DNA of 64,000 nucleotides from an uncultured Exiguobacterium sp. (GCA_913775715.1 CAJYMC010000008.1:124001-188000), one strand, 5' to 3'; positions 36,527 through 44,743 are shown, counted from the first letter of the stretch. Notes: generated from the sequence alone by a model not told the origin. Numbers and translations: made by a program.

Positions 36527-37144
36527 TTATTGGTGAATGCGGCGCTCAAGTTCAGCGATACGCGCATCGATATCATCTTCATCAACGGCTGGTTGTTTTG
36601 CTTCAGGTTCTTCCGCCGTGAACGGATGTGCTTCTTCTTTTATAGTAGCATTTGGTTCGCGATCTAGCACCTGGTTCATCTTGTTTTTTAAGTTCGAGAC
36701 GTTTTCGCGCATCATCCATTCGTACCGTTTGTTCTGCAGATCTTCGAGCTTTAACTTCAATTCGAGGGCTTCACGTTCCAGTTCATTCAACTCCCGTTTC
36801 GTCTCAGCGACAAGTTCTTCGAAGAATCGGTACTGCTCTCCATAATGCTTCGACTCAATGGCTGCTCGTTCAGCGAGTTGTTGTTCACCGGCCTCGTTTG
36901 CAATCTCAACTTGCTTGAAGCGTTTATCGGCTAAATCCTTCGCTTCTTCCTGTTTTTGTGTCAGTTCCAGCAGCAATGTCCGTTGACGCTCGAGTAGTCG
37001 ATCAATCTCTTTTAAATCAGCTTCTGTTGATCGGATATGGCGAACAAGTTTCTTAGCAGGTACTTCGCCCTGTTCAGCAGCTTTTTTGACTTCTGTCATC
37101 ATTTGTGATGCAAAATCATTGAGTTGATCAAATACGTTTTTCAT
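36527..37144 (-). CDS. liaH: PspA/IM30-family protein LiaH
   Basis: A 205-residue, almost wholly alpha-helical protein of the phage-shock protein A family. It forms large membrane-associated oligomers that protect against membrane damage. Long coiled-coil heptads run from about residue 30 to 165, followed by an acidic linker and a short C-terminal helix DIDARIAELERRIHQ. Order liaI-liaH-liaF-liaS-liaR on this strand matches the Bacillus lia locus. AGGAGG precedes the start. Confidence 0.9.
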   Translation of the reverse strand: MKNVFDQLNDFASQMMTEVKKAAEQGEVPAKKLVRHIRSTEADLKEIDRLLERQRTLLLELTQKQEEAKDLADKRFKQVEIANEAGEQQLAERAAIESKHYGEQYRFFEELVAETKRELNELEREALELKLKLEDLQNKRYEWMMRENVSNLKNKMNQVLDREPNATIKEEAHPFTAEEPEAKQPAVDEDDIDARIAELERRIHQ

Positions 37145-37195
37145 GAAAAGTTCCTCCTTGGAAGTGGCAAATGGTATAGGGTTATTCCTTTGAAT

Positions 37196-37573
37196 TTAGA
37201 ATCGTTTTTCGTCTAAGTCTTTCCAGTCTGCTTCGAAATGCGTCGTTGATGTACGGCGACGATTAAAGAGATCTTGGACATTGACACGTTGTAGTTTCAT
37301 ACGCATGTAACCGACGTACAGTGCGATGGCTGCTGCAATTCCAATGACTGCCCAGATGTTCGAGAGGGCAAGTCCGATTCCGATGGCTGCTAGAAATCCG
37401 AAGCCGAGTTTCGCTGGCCATTTGTTCGATTGCATGAATTTGCTGATCGAGTAGAACGCGAGTAACGCCCCTAAGCCAAGTCCGATCATATGCGGTAATG
37501 TTCCGATGACGACGGCAAGTAACGCCAGTCCGGCGAGAATCATCACCAATTGTTTTCCTTTCGATTGCTTCAT
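37196..37573 (-). CDS. liaI: LiaI-like membrane protein
   Basis: A 125-residue protein with about four hydrophobic segments and a basic cytoplasmic tail ending in DWKDLDEKRF. In Bacillus LiaI anchors LiaH to the membrane; the position directly upstream of liaH supports that role. It is larger than some LiaI proteins, so the assignment rests on context and topology. GGGAGG precedes the ATG. A weak -10 (TATCAT, minus strand at 37603-37608) is the best promoter candidate for the operon. Confidence 0.8.
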   Translation of the reverse strand: MKQSKGKQLVMILAGLALLAVVIGTLPHMIGLGLGALLAFYSISKFMQSNKWPAKLGFGFLAAIGIGLALSNIWAVIGIAAAIALYVGYMRMKLQRVNVQDLFNRRRTSTTHFEADWKDLDEKRF

Positions 37574-37663
37574 GAGGAAGCCTCCCTTGTGTTGATACCT
37601 TTATGATACGGGAGTACTTCTATTCCGACGACACTCTTTGGACCGTATTTGCTCTCGGGCTTA

Positions 37664-37681
37664 AGGCGGAGAAAAGGTCTG
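37664..37681. other. 18-bp element also found at 17612
   Basis: AGGCGGAGAAAAGGTCTG, 16 of 18 positions identical to the copy at 17612-17629. It lies between the divergent lia operon and the leader ORF of the RsgA-like gene, so it could act on either side. Regulator unknown. Confidence 0.4.
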
Positions 37682-37759
37682 ACTTTAAGGGAAGCGCTAT
37701 CAGGACTAATGATTCATGTGATACTCTATAAGGGAATCGAATCGAGAGGAGTGATGTTG

Positions 37760-37828
37760 ATGAGTGCAACAATCAACGTAAACCAAGTAACATGTGTCGG
37801 AAACCAGGGAGGGGTTTCCCTCCCTTAA
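37760..37828 (+). CDS. 22-residue leader peptide upstream of the RsgA-like gene
   Basis: ORF reading MSATINVNQVTCVGNQGGVS then LP. It has a strong AGGAG eight bases before the ATG (GAGAGGAGTGATGTTG) and ends 18 bases before the TTG of the RsgA-like gene. Its last codons encode a GC-rich arm that can pair with sequence upstream inside the ORF or with the ribosome binding site downstream. Size, ribosome binding site and structure point to a regulatory leader peptide; I recognise no homologue. A small secreted or structural peptide is the alternative. Confidence 0.65.
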   Translation: MSATINVNQVTCVGNQGGVSLP

Positions 37829-37844
37829 ATCAGAGGAGGAAACC
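37799..37844 (+). promoter_or_regulatory. Candidate translational attenuator of the RsgA-like gene
   Basis: Three segments compete. Segment 1 is GGAAACC (37799-37805), segment 2 is GGTTTCCCTCC (37813-37823) and segment 3 is GGAGGAAACC (37835-37844), which includes the downstream ribosome binding site. Segment 2 pairs perfectly with segment 1 over seven bases, or with segment 3 over ten pairs with one bulged C. A further perfect 8-bp hairpin AGGGAGGG/CCCTCCCT (37806-37825) competes with both. Ribosomes on the leader ORF would cover segment 2 and free the site. There is no T run, so control should be translational. Confidence 0.6.
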
Positions 37845-37846
37845 AT

Positions 37847-38896
37847 TTGAACGAATGGGGTACACCACCTGTCTATGAAACGATAGGAACAGAACGATTA
37901 GGACGAATCACAGCCGTCTATCAAACACATTATCGAGTCATGACGGAAACAGGAGAATCGCTAAGTGAACTGTCTGGTAAGTTGCGTTTTCAATCGGAAA
38001 CGAAAGCTGAATTGCCGGCGGTTGGAGACTGGATCATCCAAACAGAACGAGAACCGGGGAAGGGACGGATCGAACGTGTCTTGCCACGATCTTCTCAATT
38101 TTCCCGAAAAGCGGCAGGAACGGAGACCGAGGAACAAATCATCTGCGCGAATGTCGACGTCGCCTTGCTCGTCATGGCTTTTGGACATGACTTCAACGTC
38201 CGTCGACTGGAACGTTATTTAACGGTTGCTTGGGACGCAGGGGTGACACCAATCATCGTCCTGACGAAAAAAAGTTTGATGCCGTCGATTGAAACGAAAC
38301 TGCAGGCTGTTGAAGCAATCGCGTTCGGAACACCGATCCTTGCCGTTGATTCTTTGACGGGTGACGGATTAGAGGAGTTGCGTGAACAGTTACAAATCAA
38401 GCAGACGATCGTGTTAGTCGGATCGTCCGGCGTCGGAAAGTCGACGCTCGTCAATGCTTTAGCTGGAGAACAGTTAATGGAGACGGGTGGCGTACGAGAA
38501 GATGATGAACGTGGACGTCACACGACGACGCATCGCGAACTGAAACGACTATCGAACGGTCTATTGCTCGTCGATACACCGGGAATGCGAGAATTGGCCT
38601 TATGGGATGGAAGTGACGGTTTATCGTCGACGTTTTCCGATATTGAGGAGCTTGCTGAAAACTGTCGTTTCCGAGACTGTGAACATGATAAGGAACCAGG
38701 ATGTGCCGTTCGGATAGCTTTAGAAGATGGCACACTAGCTGCTGAGCGCTGGAACAGCTTCGTCAAGCTAAAACGAGAAATCGCCTATGCGGAACGCAAG
38801 CAAAACGTAGCGTTGCAGGCGGCGGAGAAAGAAAAGTGGAAAAAAATCCACAAGCAGGCTCAAGCGCATACGAAAGTGAAGTATCAAAAGCGATAA
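37847..38896 (+). CDS. RsgA-like circularly permuted GTPase (second RsgA-type paralogue)
   Basis: A 349-residue relative of RsgA, which matures the 30S subunit. An N-terminal OB-like region is followed by the permuted GTPase order G4-G1-G3. The P-loop GSSGVGKST (about residues 192-200) and DTPG (243-246) are intact. The C-terminal zinc motif has C273, C278, H280 and C286. The usual G4 motif NKxD is replaced by TKKS (140-143), losing the guanine-specifying aspartate. The TTG start has AGGAGG at ideal spacing and is preceded by a leader ORF and alternative hairpins. It is probably a paralogue beside a canonical rsgA elsewhere (inference). Confidence 0.85.
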   Translation: MNEWGTPPVYETIGTERLGRITAVYQTHYRVMTETGESLSELSGKLRFQSETKAELPAVGDWIIQTEREPGKGRIERVLPRSSQFSRKAAGTETEEQIICANVDVALLVMAFGHDFNVRRLERYLTVAWDAGVTPIIVLTKKSLMPSIETKLQAVEAIAFGTPILAVDSLTGDGLEELREQLQIKQTIVLVGSSGVGKSTLVNALAGEQLMETGGVREDDERGRHTTTHRELKRLSNGLLLVDTPGMRELALWDGSDGLSSTFSDIEELAENCRFRDCEHDKEPGCAVRIALEDGTLAAERWNSFVKLKREIAYAERKQNVALQAAEKEKWKKIHKQAQAHTKVKYQKR

Positions 38897-38911
38897 TACG
38901 ATTGAAATATG

Positions 38912-38964
38912 AAAAGCATCTGCAACGGAAAAAGGAGTCTCTTTTTCTATGCAGATGCTTTTTT
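38912..38964. terminator. Bidirectional terminator between RsgA-like and ABC-F genes
   Basis: Thirteen-bp stem AAAAGCATCTGCA with its complement, containing an inner GAAAAAGGA/TCTTTTTC hairpin and flanked by A and T runs. It separates the two convergent genes. Confidence 0.88.
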
Positions 38965-38968
38965 CTCG

Positions 38969-40669
38969 TTATTCTTCTGAAAGTGAATCATTTGTTTCTG
39001 TATGGAACGGCACGTTACCCGTTAAAGCATCAAGACGATGTAAGTCGGATTGAATCGCTTCAGGGTCACTTCGGCGCGCGTTTCGTACCGTGGCTGTTCC
39101 GACCGGATGATCGTTGAATCCAGTCGTTAAATCAAACGTCCGATTCGACAGCCGATCAGTAAAATAACGATCGTGAGAGACGAAGAGGAGCTCACCAGGG
39201 AAAACATCGAGTGCGGCTTCGATTTGTTCACGAGTCGCAAGATCCAAATAGTTGGTCGGTTCGTCGAGGATAAGCAAGTGAGCACCAGAAAAATACAGGC
39301 GTAAGAAGGCAATCCGGCATTTCTCACCCATACTGGCGTCGGCAATCGACCGGTAGACATCATCGCGCCGGAATAAAAAACAGGCAAGCAATGTCCGGGC
39401 ATCCGTTTCACTCATCGTACCGAGCTCGAGCAGTGCCTCTAACAACGTCCCTGATTCCGGTAAATGGGAAAGGGCTTGTGAAAAATAACCGGTCTTCAAT
39501 CGAGGATGGCGGATCACATTCCCTTGATGAGGGGCATATTCACCCTCGATGAGTCGTAGTAAGGTCGTTTTCCCGCTTCCATTCGGTCCGATGACAGCAA
39601 TTCGATCGCCACGTTCTACCGTAAACGAAATATCGTTTAGGATCGATTTCGTCGCGTGTCTAAACGAGACACGTTCGAACGAAAGCAGTCGCTTCGCACG
39701 AATCGCTTCATGTTCGAATGCGACGTGAACAGTCGTTGCAACTTGTGGTTTTTGTACACGATCCTCGAGTAGACGCTCGAGCTGTTGTTCCTTTGCTTTG
39801 ACTTTCGTCGCATGTTTAGCAGCTTTCTTTTTTGCGTACGGATCTCGTTCGCCGGCTTGATTCGAAGCTTTTTGGTGCCATTGCCGGTATCCTTGAATCA
39901 TGCGTGTCAGCTCTTTGCGGGTACGTTCTTGTTTTTCGTACGCGCGTTGCTGCGACAAAGCTTGATGCTCTTTTTGTTCTTTATAGGACTGATAGTTTCC
40001 GCTGTATCGTGTTGCCCCTGATTCGGATAATTCAATGACGGCATCAGCCGTTGCGTCGATGAAGAATCGTTCGTGTGAGACATAGAGAATCGAGGTACGT
40101 GACGTGTTGACCCACTCCGTGAGCCACTCGAGTGTCTCTTGATCCAGATGATTCGTCGGTTCATCGAGAATGATGAAATCAGGTCGTGACAGAAGGAGAC
40201 AGGCAAGTTGGAGGCGTGTTTGTTCACCACCGCTTAAACTCGATACTTTGTGTGTCCAAAGCACTTCCTCTAATTTGACTTCTTTTAAGACACGTGCTGC
40301 ATCTGCTTCAAGCGAGAAAGCGTCCTGATCGAGTGCTTGTTGATAGATGGTCAAGTCACCATTCATGGCATTAGCGCGAAGTTGATAACGAACCGCATCT
40401 GCTCGTTCGACGACATCAAGAACGGTTCTATCACCGGGCAGGAAGTGTTGGGATAAGAGACCAAGCTGTTTGTAATGACGCTTGATCGAACCGTCAGTCG
40501 GCTGAAGTTGGTCAGCAATCAAGTGTAACAGTGTCGTTTTTCCGATGCCATTCGGACCAATCAGAGCGACATGTTCGCCAGCATGAATATGAAAAGAGAC
40601 ATTTGAAAAAAGACGTCGTTCGTCGTAGTCCATCGATAGGTGTTGAATCGTAAGTGTTTCAGTAGGCAT
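38969..40669 (-). CDS. ABC-F ATPase, antibiotic-resistance (ribosome protection) type
   Basis: Soluble protein of about 566 residues with two ABC domains and no membrane segments. The first has GPNGIGKTT, signature LSGGEQTRLQLA and EPTNHLD. The second has GPNGSGKTT, a degenerate signature SMGEKCRIAFLR and EPTNYLD. A charged helical linker with the DPYAKKKAAKH region joins them. Such proteins enter the ribosomal E site and displace antibiotics (VmlR, Msr, Lsa and Vga types). The ATG after AAAGGAGCTGCTTTT is chosen. The leader carries a short ORF and a terminator hairpin, typical for inducible resistance ABC-F genes. Which drugs it acts on is not evident. Confidence 0.88.
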   Translation of the reverse strand: MPTETLTIQHLSMDYDERRLFSNVSFHIHAGEHVALIGPNGIGKTTLLHLIADQLQPTDGSIKRHYKQLGLLSQHFLPGDRTVLDVVERADAVRYQLRANAMNGDLTIYQQALDQDAFSLEADAARVLKEVKLEEVLWTHKVSSLSGGEQTRLQLACLLLSRPDFIILDEPTNHLDQETLEWLTEWVNTSRTSILYVSHERFFIDATADAVIELSESGATRYSGNYQSYKEQKEHQALSQQRAYEKQERTRKELTRMIQGYRQWHQKASNQAGERDPYAKKKAAKHATKVKAKEQQLERLLEDRVQKPQVATTVHVAFEHEAIRAKRLLSFERVSFRHATKSILNDISFTVERGDRIAVIGPNGSGKTTLLRLIEGEYAPHQGNVIRHPRLKTGYFSQALSHLPESGTLLEALLELGTMSETDARTLLACFLFRRDDVYRSIADASMGEKCRIAFLRLYFSGAHLLILDEPTNYLDLATREQIEAALDVFPGELLFVSHDRYFTDRLSNRTFDLTTGFNDHPVGTATVRNARRSDPEAIQSDLHRLDALTGNVPFHTETNDSLSEE

Positions 40670-40710
40670 AAAAGCAGCTCCTTTAGCGTTCATTTCCGAT
40701 AAGATGAAAT

Positions 40711-40745
40711 GAAAAACACACCATCCGAAGCGAGCGGATGGTGTG
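40711..40745 (-). terminator. Leader terminator (attenuator) of the ABC-F gene
   Basis: On the minus strand an 11-bp stem CACACCATCCG/CGGATGGTGTG with a seven-base loop is followed by five T residues. It lies between the leader ORF and the ABC-F start, so transcription should normally stop here unless an antiterminator forms. Confidence 0.8.
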
Positions 40746-40856
40746 CAGGAGTGTAACTCAAAGAAGGCAATGACCGAAGACTGGTCACACCGAAAAAGAG
40801 CAGACTCGTAGCGTCAGACATCCGCAACTGCATTGCGAAAGAGATGATTTCATTCA

Positions 40857-40886
40857 TCAAGCGACGTGTACGAGTGATTGCTTCAT
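40857..40886 (-). CDS. Nine-residue leader peptide of the ABC-F gene
   Basis: Minus-strand ORF MKQSLVHVA. An AGGAGG lies 12 bases before the ATG, a little long. An in-frame ATG eight codons upstream would give a 17-residue peptide but begins only about seven bases after the predicted transcription start. Leader ORFs of this size control vmlR in B. subtilis and related genes: a ribosome stalled by an antibiotic on the leader prevents the terminator from forming. Confidence 0.5.
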   Translation of the reverse strand: MKQSLVHVA

Positions 40887-40923
40887 TTCGGTGTTGTACC
40901 TCCTGTTCATAGTCTATGACTTT

Positions 40924-40952
40924 ATTGTAACAAACTGGAAACGTTAACACAA
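40924..40952 (-). promoter_or_regulatory. Promoter of the ABC-F gene
   Basis: Minus-strand -10 TACAAT (40924-40929) and -35 TTGTGT (40947-40952) with a 17-base spacer. It overlaps the end of pflA, predicting a 5' untranslated region of about 250 bases. Confidence 0.6.
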
Positions 40953-41663
40953 GTACGATTCAAGTAGTGTTTGCGCAGTATCCGTTTCTTCTGATGAAGG
41001 GGGAAGTACATCAGTTAACGGATAGGCAAGACCGAGGTTTTCCCACTTATAGACACCGAGTTGATGATACGGGAGTACTTCGACGCGCTCGACGTTTCCG
41101 AGCGTCCGGATGAACTCGCCGGTCTGACGTAGGAAATGTTCTGACATCGTAATACCTGGAACGAGGACATGGCGAATCCAGACGGGAATGTTTCGCTCGA
41201 CTAGGCGTTTTGCGAAGGCGAGTGTATTAGCGTTACTTCGTCCAGTCAAGACGCGACAAGCGGCATCGTCGATATGTTTAATATCAAGCAGTACCAAATC
41301 CGTCGCATTGAGAATGGCATCGATGTTTTTCGGGACGACGGATCCCGCGGTATCGATGACCGTATGCAGTCCATGCCGCTTCGCTTCTGTTAAAGCAGCC
41401 TCCAAGAATTCTGGCTGAGCGAGTGGTTCACCTCCAGAGAAGGTGATTCCGCCACCCGTTGCCTCGAAAAAGGAGCGATAGCTGATCGCTTCTTTTACGA
41501 CTTCGTCTGCTGAGACACGCCGTCCGCAACCGAACTCCCATGTATCTACGTTATGACAGTATTGACACCGTAGTGGGCATCCTTGCGTAAAGACGATGAA
41601 TCGAATGCCAGGACCATCGACTGTTCCACATGACTCAACGGAATGGATCATACCATAGGTCAT
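40944..41663 (-). CDS. pflA: Pyruvate formate-lyase activating enzyme
   Basis: Radical SAM enzyme that installs the glycyl radical in PflB. The 239-residue protein has the cluster motif CPLRCQYC (C-x3-C-x2-C), the GGITFSGGEPLAQPEF segment for SAM binding and the length typical for PflA. The ATG with AAGGAAG eight bases before is chosen over a GTG three codons upstream that touches the site. It follows pflB by 34 bases and is co-transcribed with it. Confidence 0.96.
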   Translation of the reverse strand: MTYGMIHSVESCGTVDGPGIRFIVFTQGCPLRCQYCHNVDTWEFGCGRRVSADEVVKEAISYRSFFEATGGGITFSGGEPLAQPEFLEAALTEAKRHGLHTVIDTAGSVVPKNIDAILNATDLVLLDIKHIDDAACRVLTGRSNANTLAFAKRLVERNIPVWIRHVLVPGITMSEHFLRQTGEFIRTLGNVERVEVLPYHQLGVYKWENLGLAYPLTDVLPPSSEETDTAQTLLESYLC

Positions 41664-41697
41664 CCTGCTCACTTCCTTTCACATACTACACATCATT

Positions 41698-43947
41698 TTA
41701 GAGAGAACCGTGGAACGTTCGATTGATGACGTCGATCTGTTGTTCACGCGTCAGTTTAATGAAGTTGACGGCATAACCGGATACCCGAATCGTTAACTGC
41801 GGATATTGTTCTGGATGCTCCATGGCATCGAGTAACGTCTCACGGTCAAAGACGTTAACATTCAAATGGTGTCCCTTTGAAGTCGTACCACCCATATATC
41901 CGTCAAGTAATCCGACCGTATTGCGAATACGTGTTGCCTCATCCTTACCAAGTGCTTTTGGAACGATCGAGAACGTGTACGAAATACCATCGAGCGCATG
42001 TTCATACGGTAATTTTCCGACAGATGTCAGTGCGGCGACAGCTCCTCTAGTGTCACGTCCATGCATCGGATTAGCACCCGGTGCGAATGGTTCACCCGCA
42101 CGGCGTCCATCTGGCGTATTTCCTGTCTTTTTACCATAGACGACGTTTGAAGTAATCGTTAGAACAGACTGTGTCGGGAGGGCATTGCGATACGTTGGAT
42201 GTTTACGAATTTTCTCCATAAACAGTGTGACGAGATCGACCGCCATCTGATCCACCCGTTCATCGTTATTCCCGAACTTCGGAAACTCGCCTTCGATCTT
42301 GAAATCAACTGCAATCCCATCCGCATCTCGGATCGGACGGACTGTTGCGTAACGGATCGCGGATAAACTGTCAGCGACAACCGACAAACCAGCGATACCG
42401 CATGCCATCGTTCGTAAGATTTCCGGATCGTGTAACGCCATTTCAATCCGTTCGTAACTGTATTTATCATGCATGTAGTGGATGACATTCAGTGTGTTGA
42501 CGTACAGTTCTGCGAGCCAATCGAGTTGACGATCATAAGCCGCCATGACGGTTTCGTAATCGAGTACTTCATCAAGCATCAATGGACTTGCCGGGGCGAC
42601 TTGAATTTTGAGCTTCTCGTCCATTCCGCCATTGATCGTATAGAGTAATGCTTTTGCTAGGTTTGCCCGTGCGCCGAAGAACTGCATCTGTTTCCCGATT
42701 CGCATCGCGGAGACACAGCAAGCGATACCATAATCATCCCCATAAACCGGTAACATCAAATCATCGTTTTCATACTGAATCGAGCTCGATACAATCGACA
42801 TCTTCGCACAGAATTCCTTGAATCCGCGTGGAAGCTGAGTAGACCAGAGAACGGTTAGATTCGGTTCCGGTGCCGGACCGAGTGTCGAGAGCGTGTGCAG
42901 GAAGCGGAATGAACTTTTCGTGACGTTTGATCGCCCATCTTCACTCATACCACCGATGGATTCCGTTACCCACGTCGGATCACCTGAGAAGAGATCGTTG
43001 TAGTCCGGTGTCCGTAAGAACTTAACGATCCGAAGCTTCATGACGAAATGATCGACGAGCTCTTGTGCGGTCTCTTCGGTCAATCGACCTGTCGCAAGAT
43101 CACGTTCGACATAAATATCAAGGAACGTCGAGACTCGACCGAGTGACATGGCTGCTCCGTTTTGCTCCTTGATGGCAGCGAGATAAGCAAGGTAAACCCA
43201 CTGGAATGCTTCCTGTGCGGTTTCCGCCGGACGCGACAGGTCAAAACCATAGCGAGTTCCAAGCTCAGTTAGCTCCTTCAACGCACGTAATTGTTCATTC
43301 ATCTCTTCGCGGTCGCGGATCATCGATTCAGAGAGGAATCCACCACGCGCCTTTAAGTCCCGCTTCCGATCTTCAATCAAGCGCGCTGTTCCATATAAAG
43401 CGACACGACGATAGTCACCGATGATCCGTCCGCGTCCGTAAGCATCTGGTAATCCGGTGATGATACCGGCTTTACGCGCGGCGCGCATCTCAGGGGTATA
43501 AGCATCAAAAACCCCTTGGTTATGTGTCTTCCGGTATTCGCTGAAGGTTTTCGTCACAGTCTCGTCTGCTTCAAAACCATACGCAGCTAAGGCATCATTC
43601 ACCATCCGAATCCCGCCGTTCGGATGAATCGAACGTTTAAACGGTTCGTCTGTCTGTAAACCGACGATTTTTTCGAGTGAGCGATTCAGATACCCTGCAT
43701 CATGCGAGAGAATCGTTGATGGTGTCTTGGCATCGACGGCATACACACCACCACGTTGGCGTTCTTCATTCGTCAGCTGTAGAATTTGTTGCCAGAGCCG
43801 TTCCGTCGCTTGCGTCGGACCGACTAAAAAGTGATCATCTCCTGTATATTCCGTGCGGTTGAGTCGAATGAAATCTGCGACATCGATCGCTTTTACCCAT
43901 TCACCAGACGTAAAGTTCGTCCAAGCATTCGTTTTTTCTAATAACAT
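41698..43947 (-). CDS. pflB: Formate C-acetyltransferase (pyruvate formate-lyase)
   Basis: Glycyl radical enzyme of 749 residues converting pyruvate and CoA to acetyl-CoA and formate in anaerobic cells. The catalytic cysteine pair is in [12 protein letters not shown] and the radical glycine in the C-terminal [13 protein letters not shown]. The ATG preceded by AAAGGAG is chosen over a GTG three codons upstream. The 339-base upstream region carries two copies of a redox-type motif and an FNR-like box, in line with anaerobic induction. The formate produced could feed fhs. Confidence 0.97.
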   Translation of the reverse strand: MLLEKTNAWTNFTSGEWVKAIDVADFIRLNRTEYTGDDHFLVGPTQATERLWQQILQLTNEERQRGGVYAVDAKTPSTILSHDAGYLNRSLEKIVGLQTDEPFKRSIHPNGGIRMVNDALAAYGFEADETVTKTFSEYRKTHNQGVFDAYTPEMRAARKAGIITGLPDAYGRGRIIGDYRRVALYGTARLIEDRKRDLKARGGFLSESMIRDREEMNEQLRALKELTELGTRYGFDLSRPAETAQEAFQWVYLAYLAAIKEQNGAAMSLGRVSTFLDIYVERDLATGRLTEETAQELVDHFVMKLRIVKFLRTPDYNDLFSGDPTWVTESIGGMSEDGRSNVTKSSFRFLHTLSTLGPAPEPNLTVLWSTQLPRGFKEFCAKMSIVSSSIQYENDDLMLPVYGDDYGIACCVSAMRIGKQMQFFGARANLAKALLYTINGGMDEKLKIQVAPASPLMLDEVLDYETVMAAYDRQLDWLAELYVNTLNVIHYMHDKYSYERIEMALHDPEILRTMACGIAGLSVVADSLSAIRYATVRPIRDADGIAVDFKIEGEFPKFGNNDERVDQMAVDLVTLFMEKIRKHPTYRNALPTQSVLTITSNVVYGKKTGNTPDGRRAGEPFAPGANPMHGRDTRGAVAALTSVGKLPYEHALDGISYTFSIVPKALGKDEATRIRNTVGLLDGYMGGTTSKGHHLNVNVFDRETLLDAMEHPEQYPQLTIRVSGYAVNFIKLTREQQIDVINRTFHGSL

Positions 43948-43988
43948 GGATACCACTCCTTTAATATTGAGCTAATCATCAGTTCCTT

Positions 43989-44006
43989 ATGTGAATAGTG
44001 TAACAA
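43989..44006. promoter_or_regulatory. Rex/FNR-like motif, pflB-proximal copy
   Basis: ATGTGAATAGTGTAACAA. It shares ATGTGAA-N3-T-N2-AACAA with copies at 44034 and 30668. Its centre lies 45 bases from the second copy, about four helical turns. It is also TGTGA-N6-TAACA, one change from the FNR consensus. Confidence 0.5.
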
Positions 44007-44033
44007 AAGGAAAGGCAGATTCCCTTTACGTTC

Positions 44034-44051
44034 ATGTGAATGTTTTAACAA
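44034..44051. promoter_or_regulatory. Rex/FNR-like motif, pflB-distal copy
   Basis: ATGTGAATGTTTTAACAA. It differs from the Rex consensus TTGTGAA-N4-TTCACAA at two of 14 positions and from TGTGA-N6-TCACA at one. Rex represses pfl genes in several Firmicutes under high NAD+, which would fit. Confidence 0.5.
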
Positions 44052-44197
44052 GTGAACAAACGTTGATATGACGGGCTTTCCTTATTTCTGTATTCATATG
44101 AACATAGTTCACGAAAAACAGTTTGAGACTGCTAATACAAGGTTTTTTAGAAACTGTATGAGTTGATTTGAAAAAGAATCACTAGAACAGTTGAAAC

Positions 44198-44213
44198 TGT
44201 GAGGAATGTCACG
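44198..44213. promoter_or_regulatory. FNR-like box between pflB and the divergent gene
   Basis: TGTGA-GGAATG-TCACG, nine of ten consensus positions. No good -10 hexamer lies at the matching distance on either strand, so which transcript it controls is unclear. The remaining sequence of this gene-free stretch is A+T-rich, without ORF or terminator that I can support. Confidence 0.4.
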
Positions 44214-44286
44214 TTACGGCATCTTGTGTTTTTAGGACGTATCGTTGACAATGAAAAAGGGAATATAGAACGTGGAGGTGTGCCAA

Positions 44287-44715
44287 ATGGAGTATGTGTC
44301 ATTAACACAGCAAGGAGAGTATCAGTCGGGAGACTGGGTCTCGCTAAAAATAGGATCGGACGGTTCGACGCGGACTGGGATGATCACGGAATTTGAAGGC
44401 GATGGATTCTGGATTCGGTTTGAAGACGATTTTGATTATGAAGACTTTATCGGCTATGATGAATCTTACTGGATTGCGCTTGTTCGCCGTCCGGTCGACG
44501 TAAAAGCGACGTATACGATTCTTACCGAGTATCCGGCACTTGCTGCAGAATTACAGGATCGTGTCATTCAGGGATTCGAGATTCTAGAAGAAGAGGTCGC
44601 TGAAGGAGAGATCCGGTTCCACATTCGATTGCTCGACGCAGGAAATGAATATACACAGACATTACGGGGATACCGTGATGCATCAGGAGATCATGTCGAA
44701 TACGTAACGGCATGA
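44287..44715 (+). CDS. Hypothetical acidic protein
   Basis: A 142-residue soluble, acidic protein of unknown function. The N-terminal part (GDWVSLKIGS, TRTGMITEFEGDGFWIRFEDDF) looks like a small beta-barrel. The C-terminal half predicts a helix followed by strands. The ATG after GGAGGTGTGCCAA is chosen. A DEAD-box helicase gene starts 28 bases after its stop, so the two plus the next ORF may be one transcript. I do not recognise the family. Confidence 0.75.
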   Translation: MEYVSLTQQGEYQSGDWVSLKIGSDGSTRTGMITEFEGDGFWIRFEDDFDYEDFIGYDESYWIALVRRPVDVKATYTILTEYPALAAELQDRVIQGFEILEEEVAEGEIRFHIRLLDAGNEYTQTLRGYRDASGDHVEYVTA

Positions 44716-44743
44716 TGGAATTAAGAGAGTAGGAGAAATCGTT

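Noticed and set aside
44094..44115. A TGAAC/GTTCA palindrome considered as a third redox operator before pflB
   Set aside because: Spacing between half sites does not fit Rex or FNR and it lacks the repeated motif found in the other sites.
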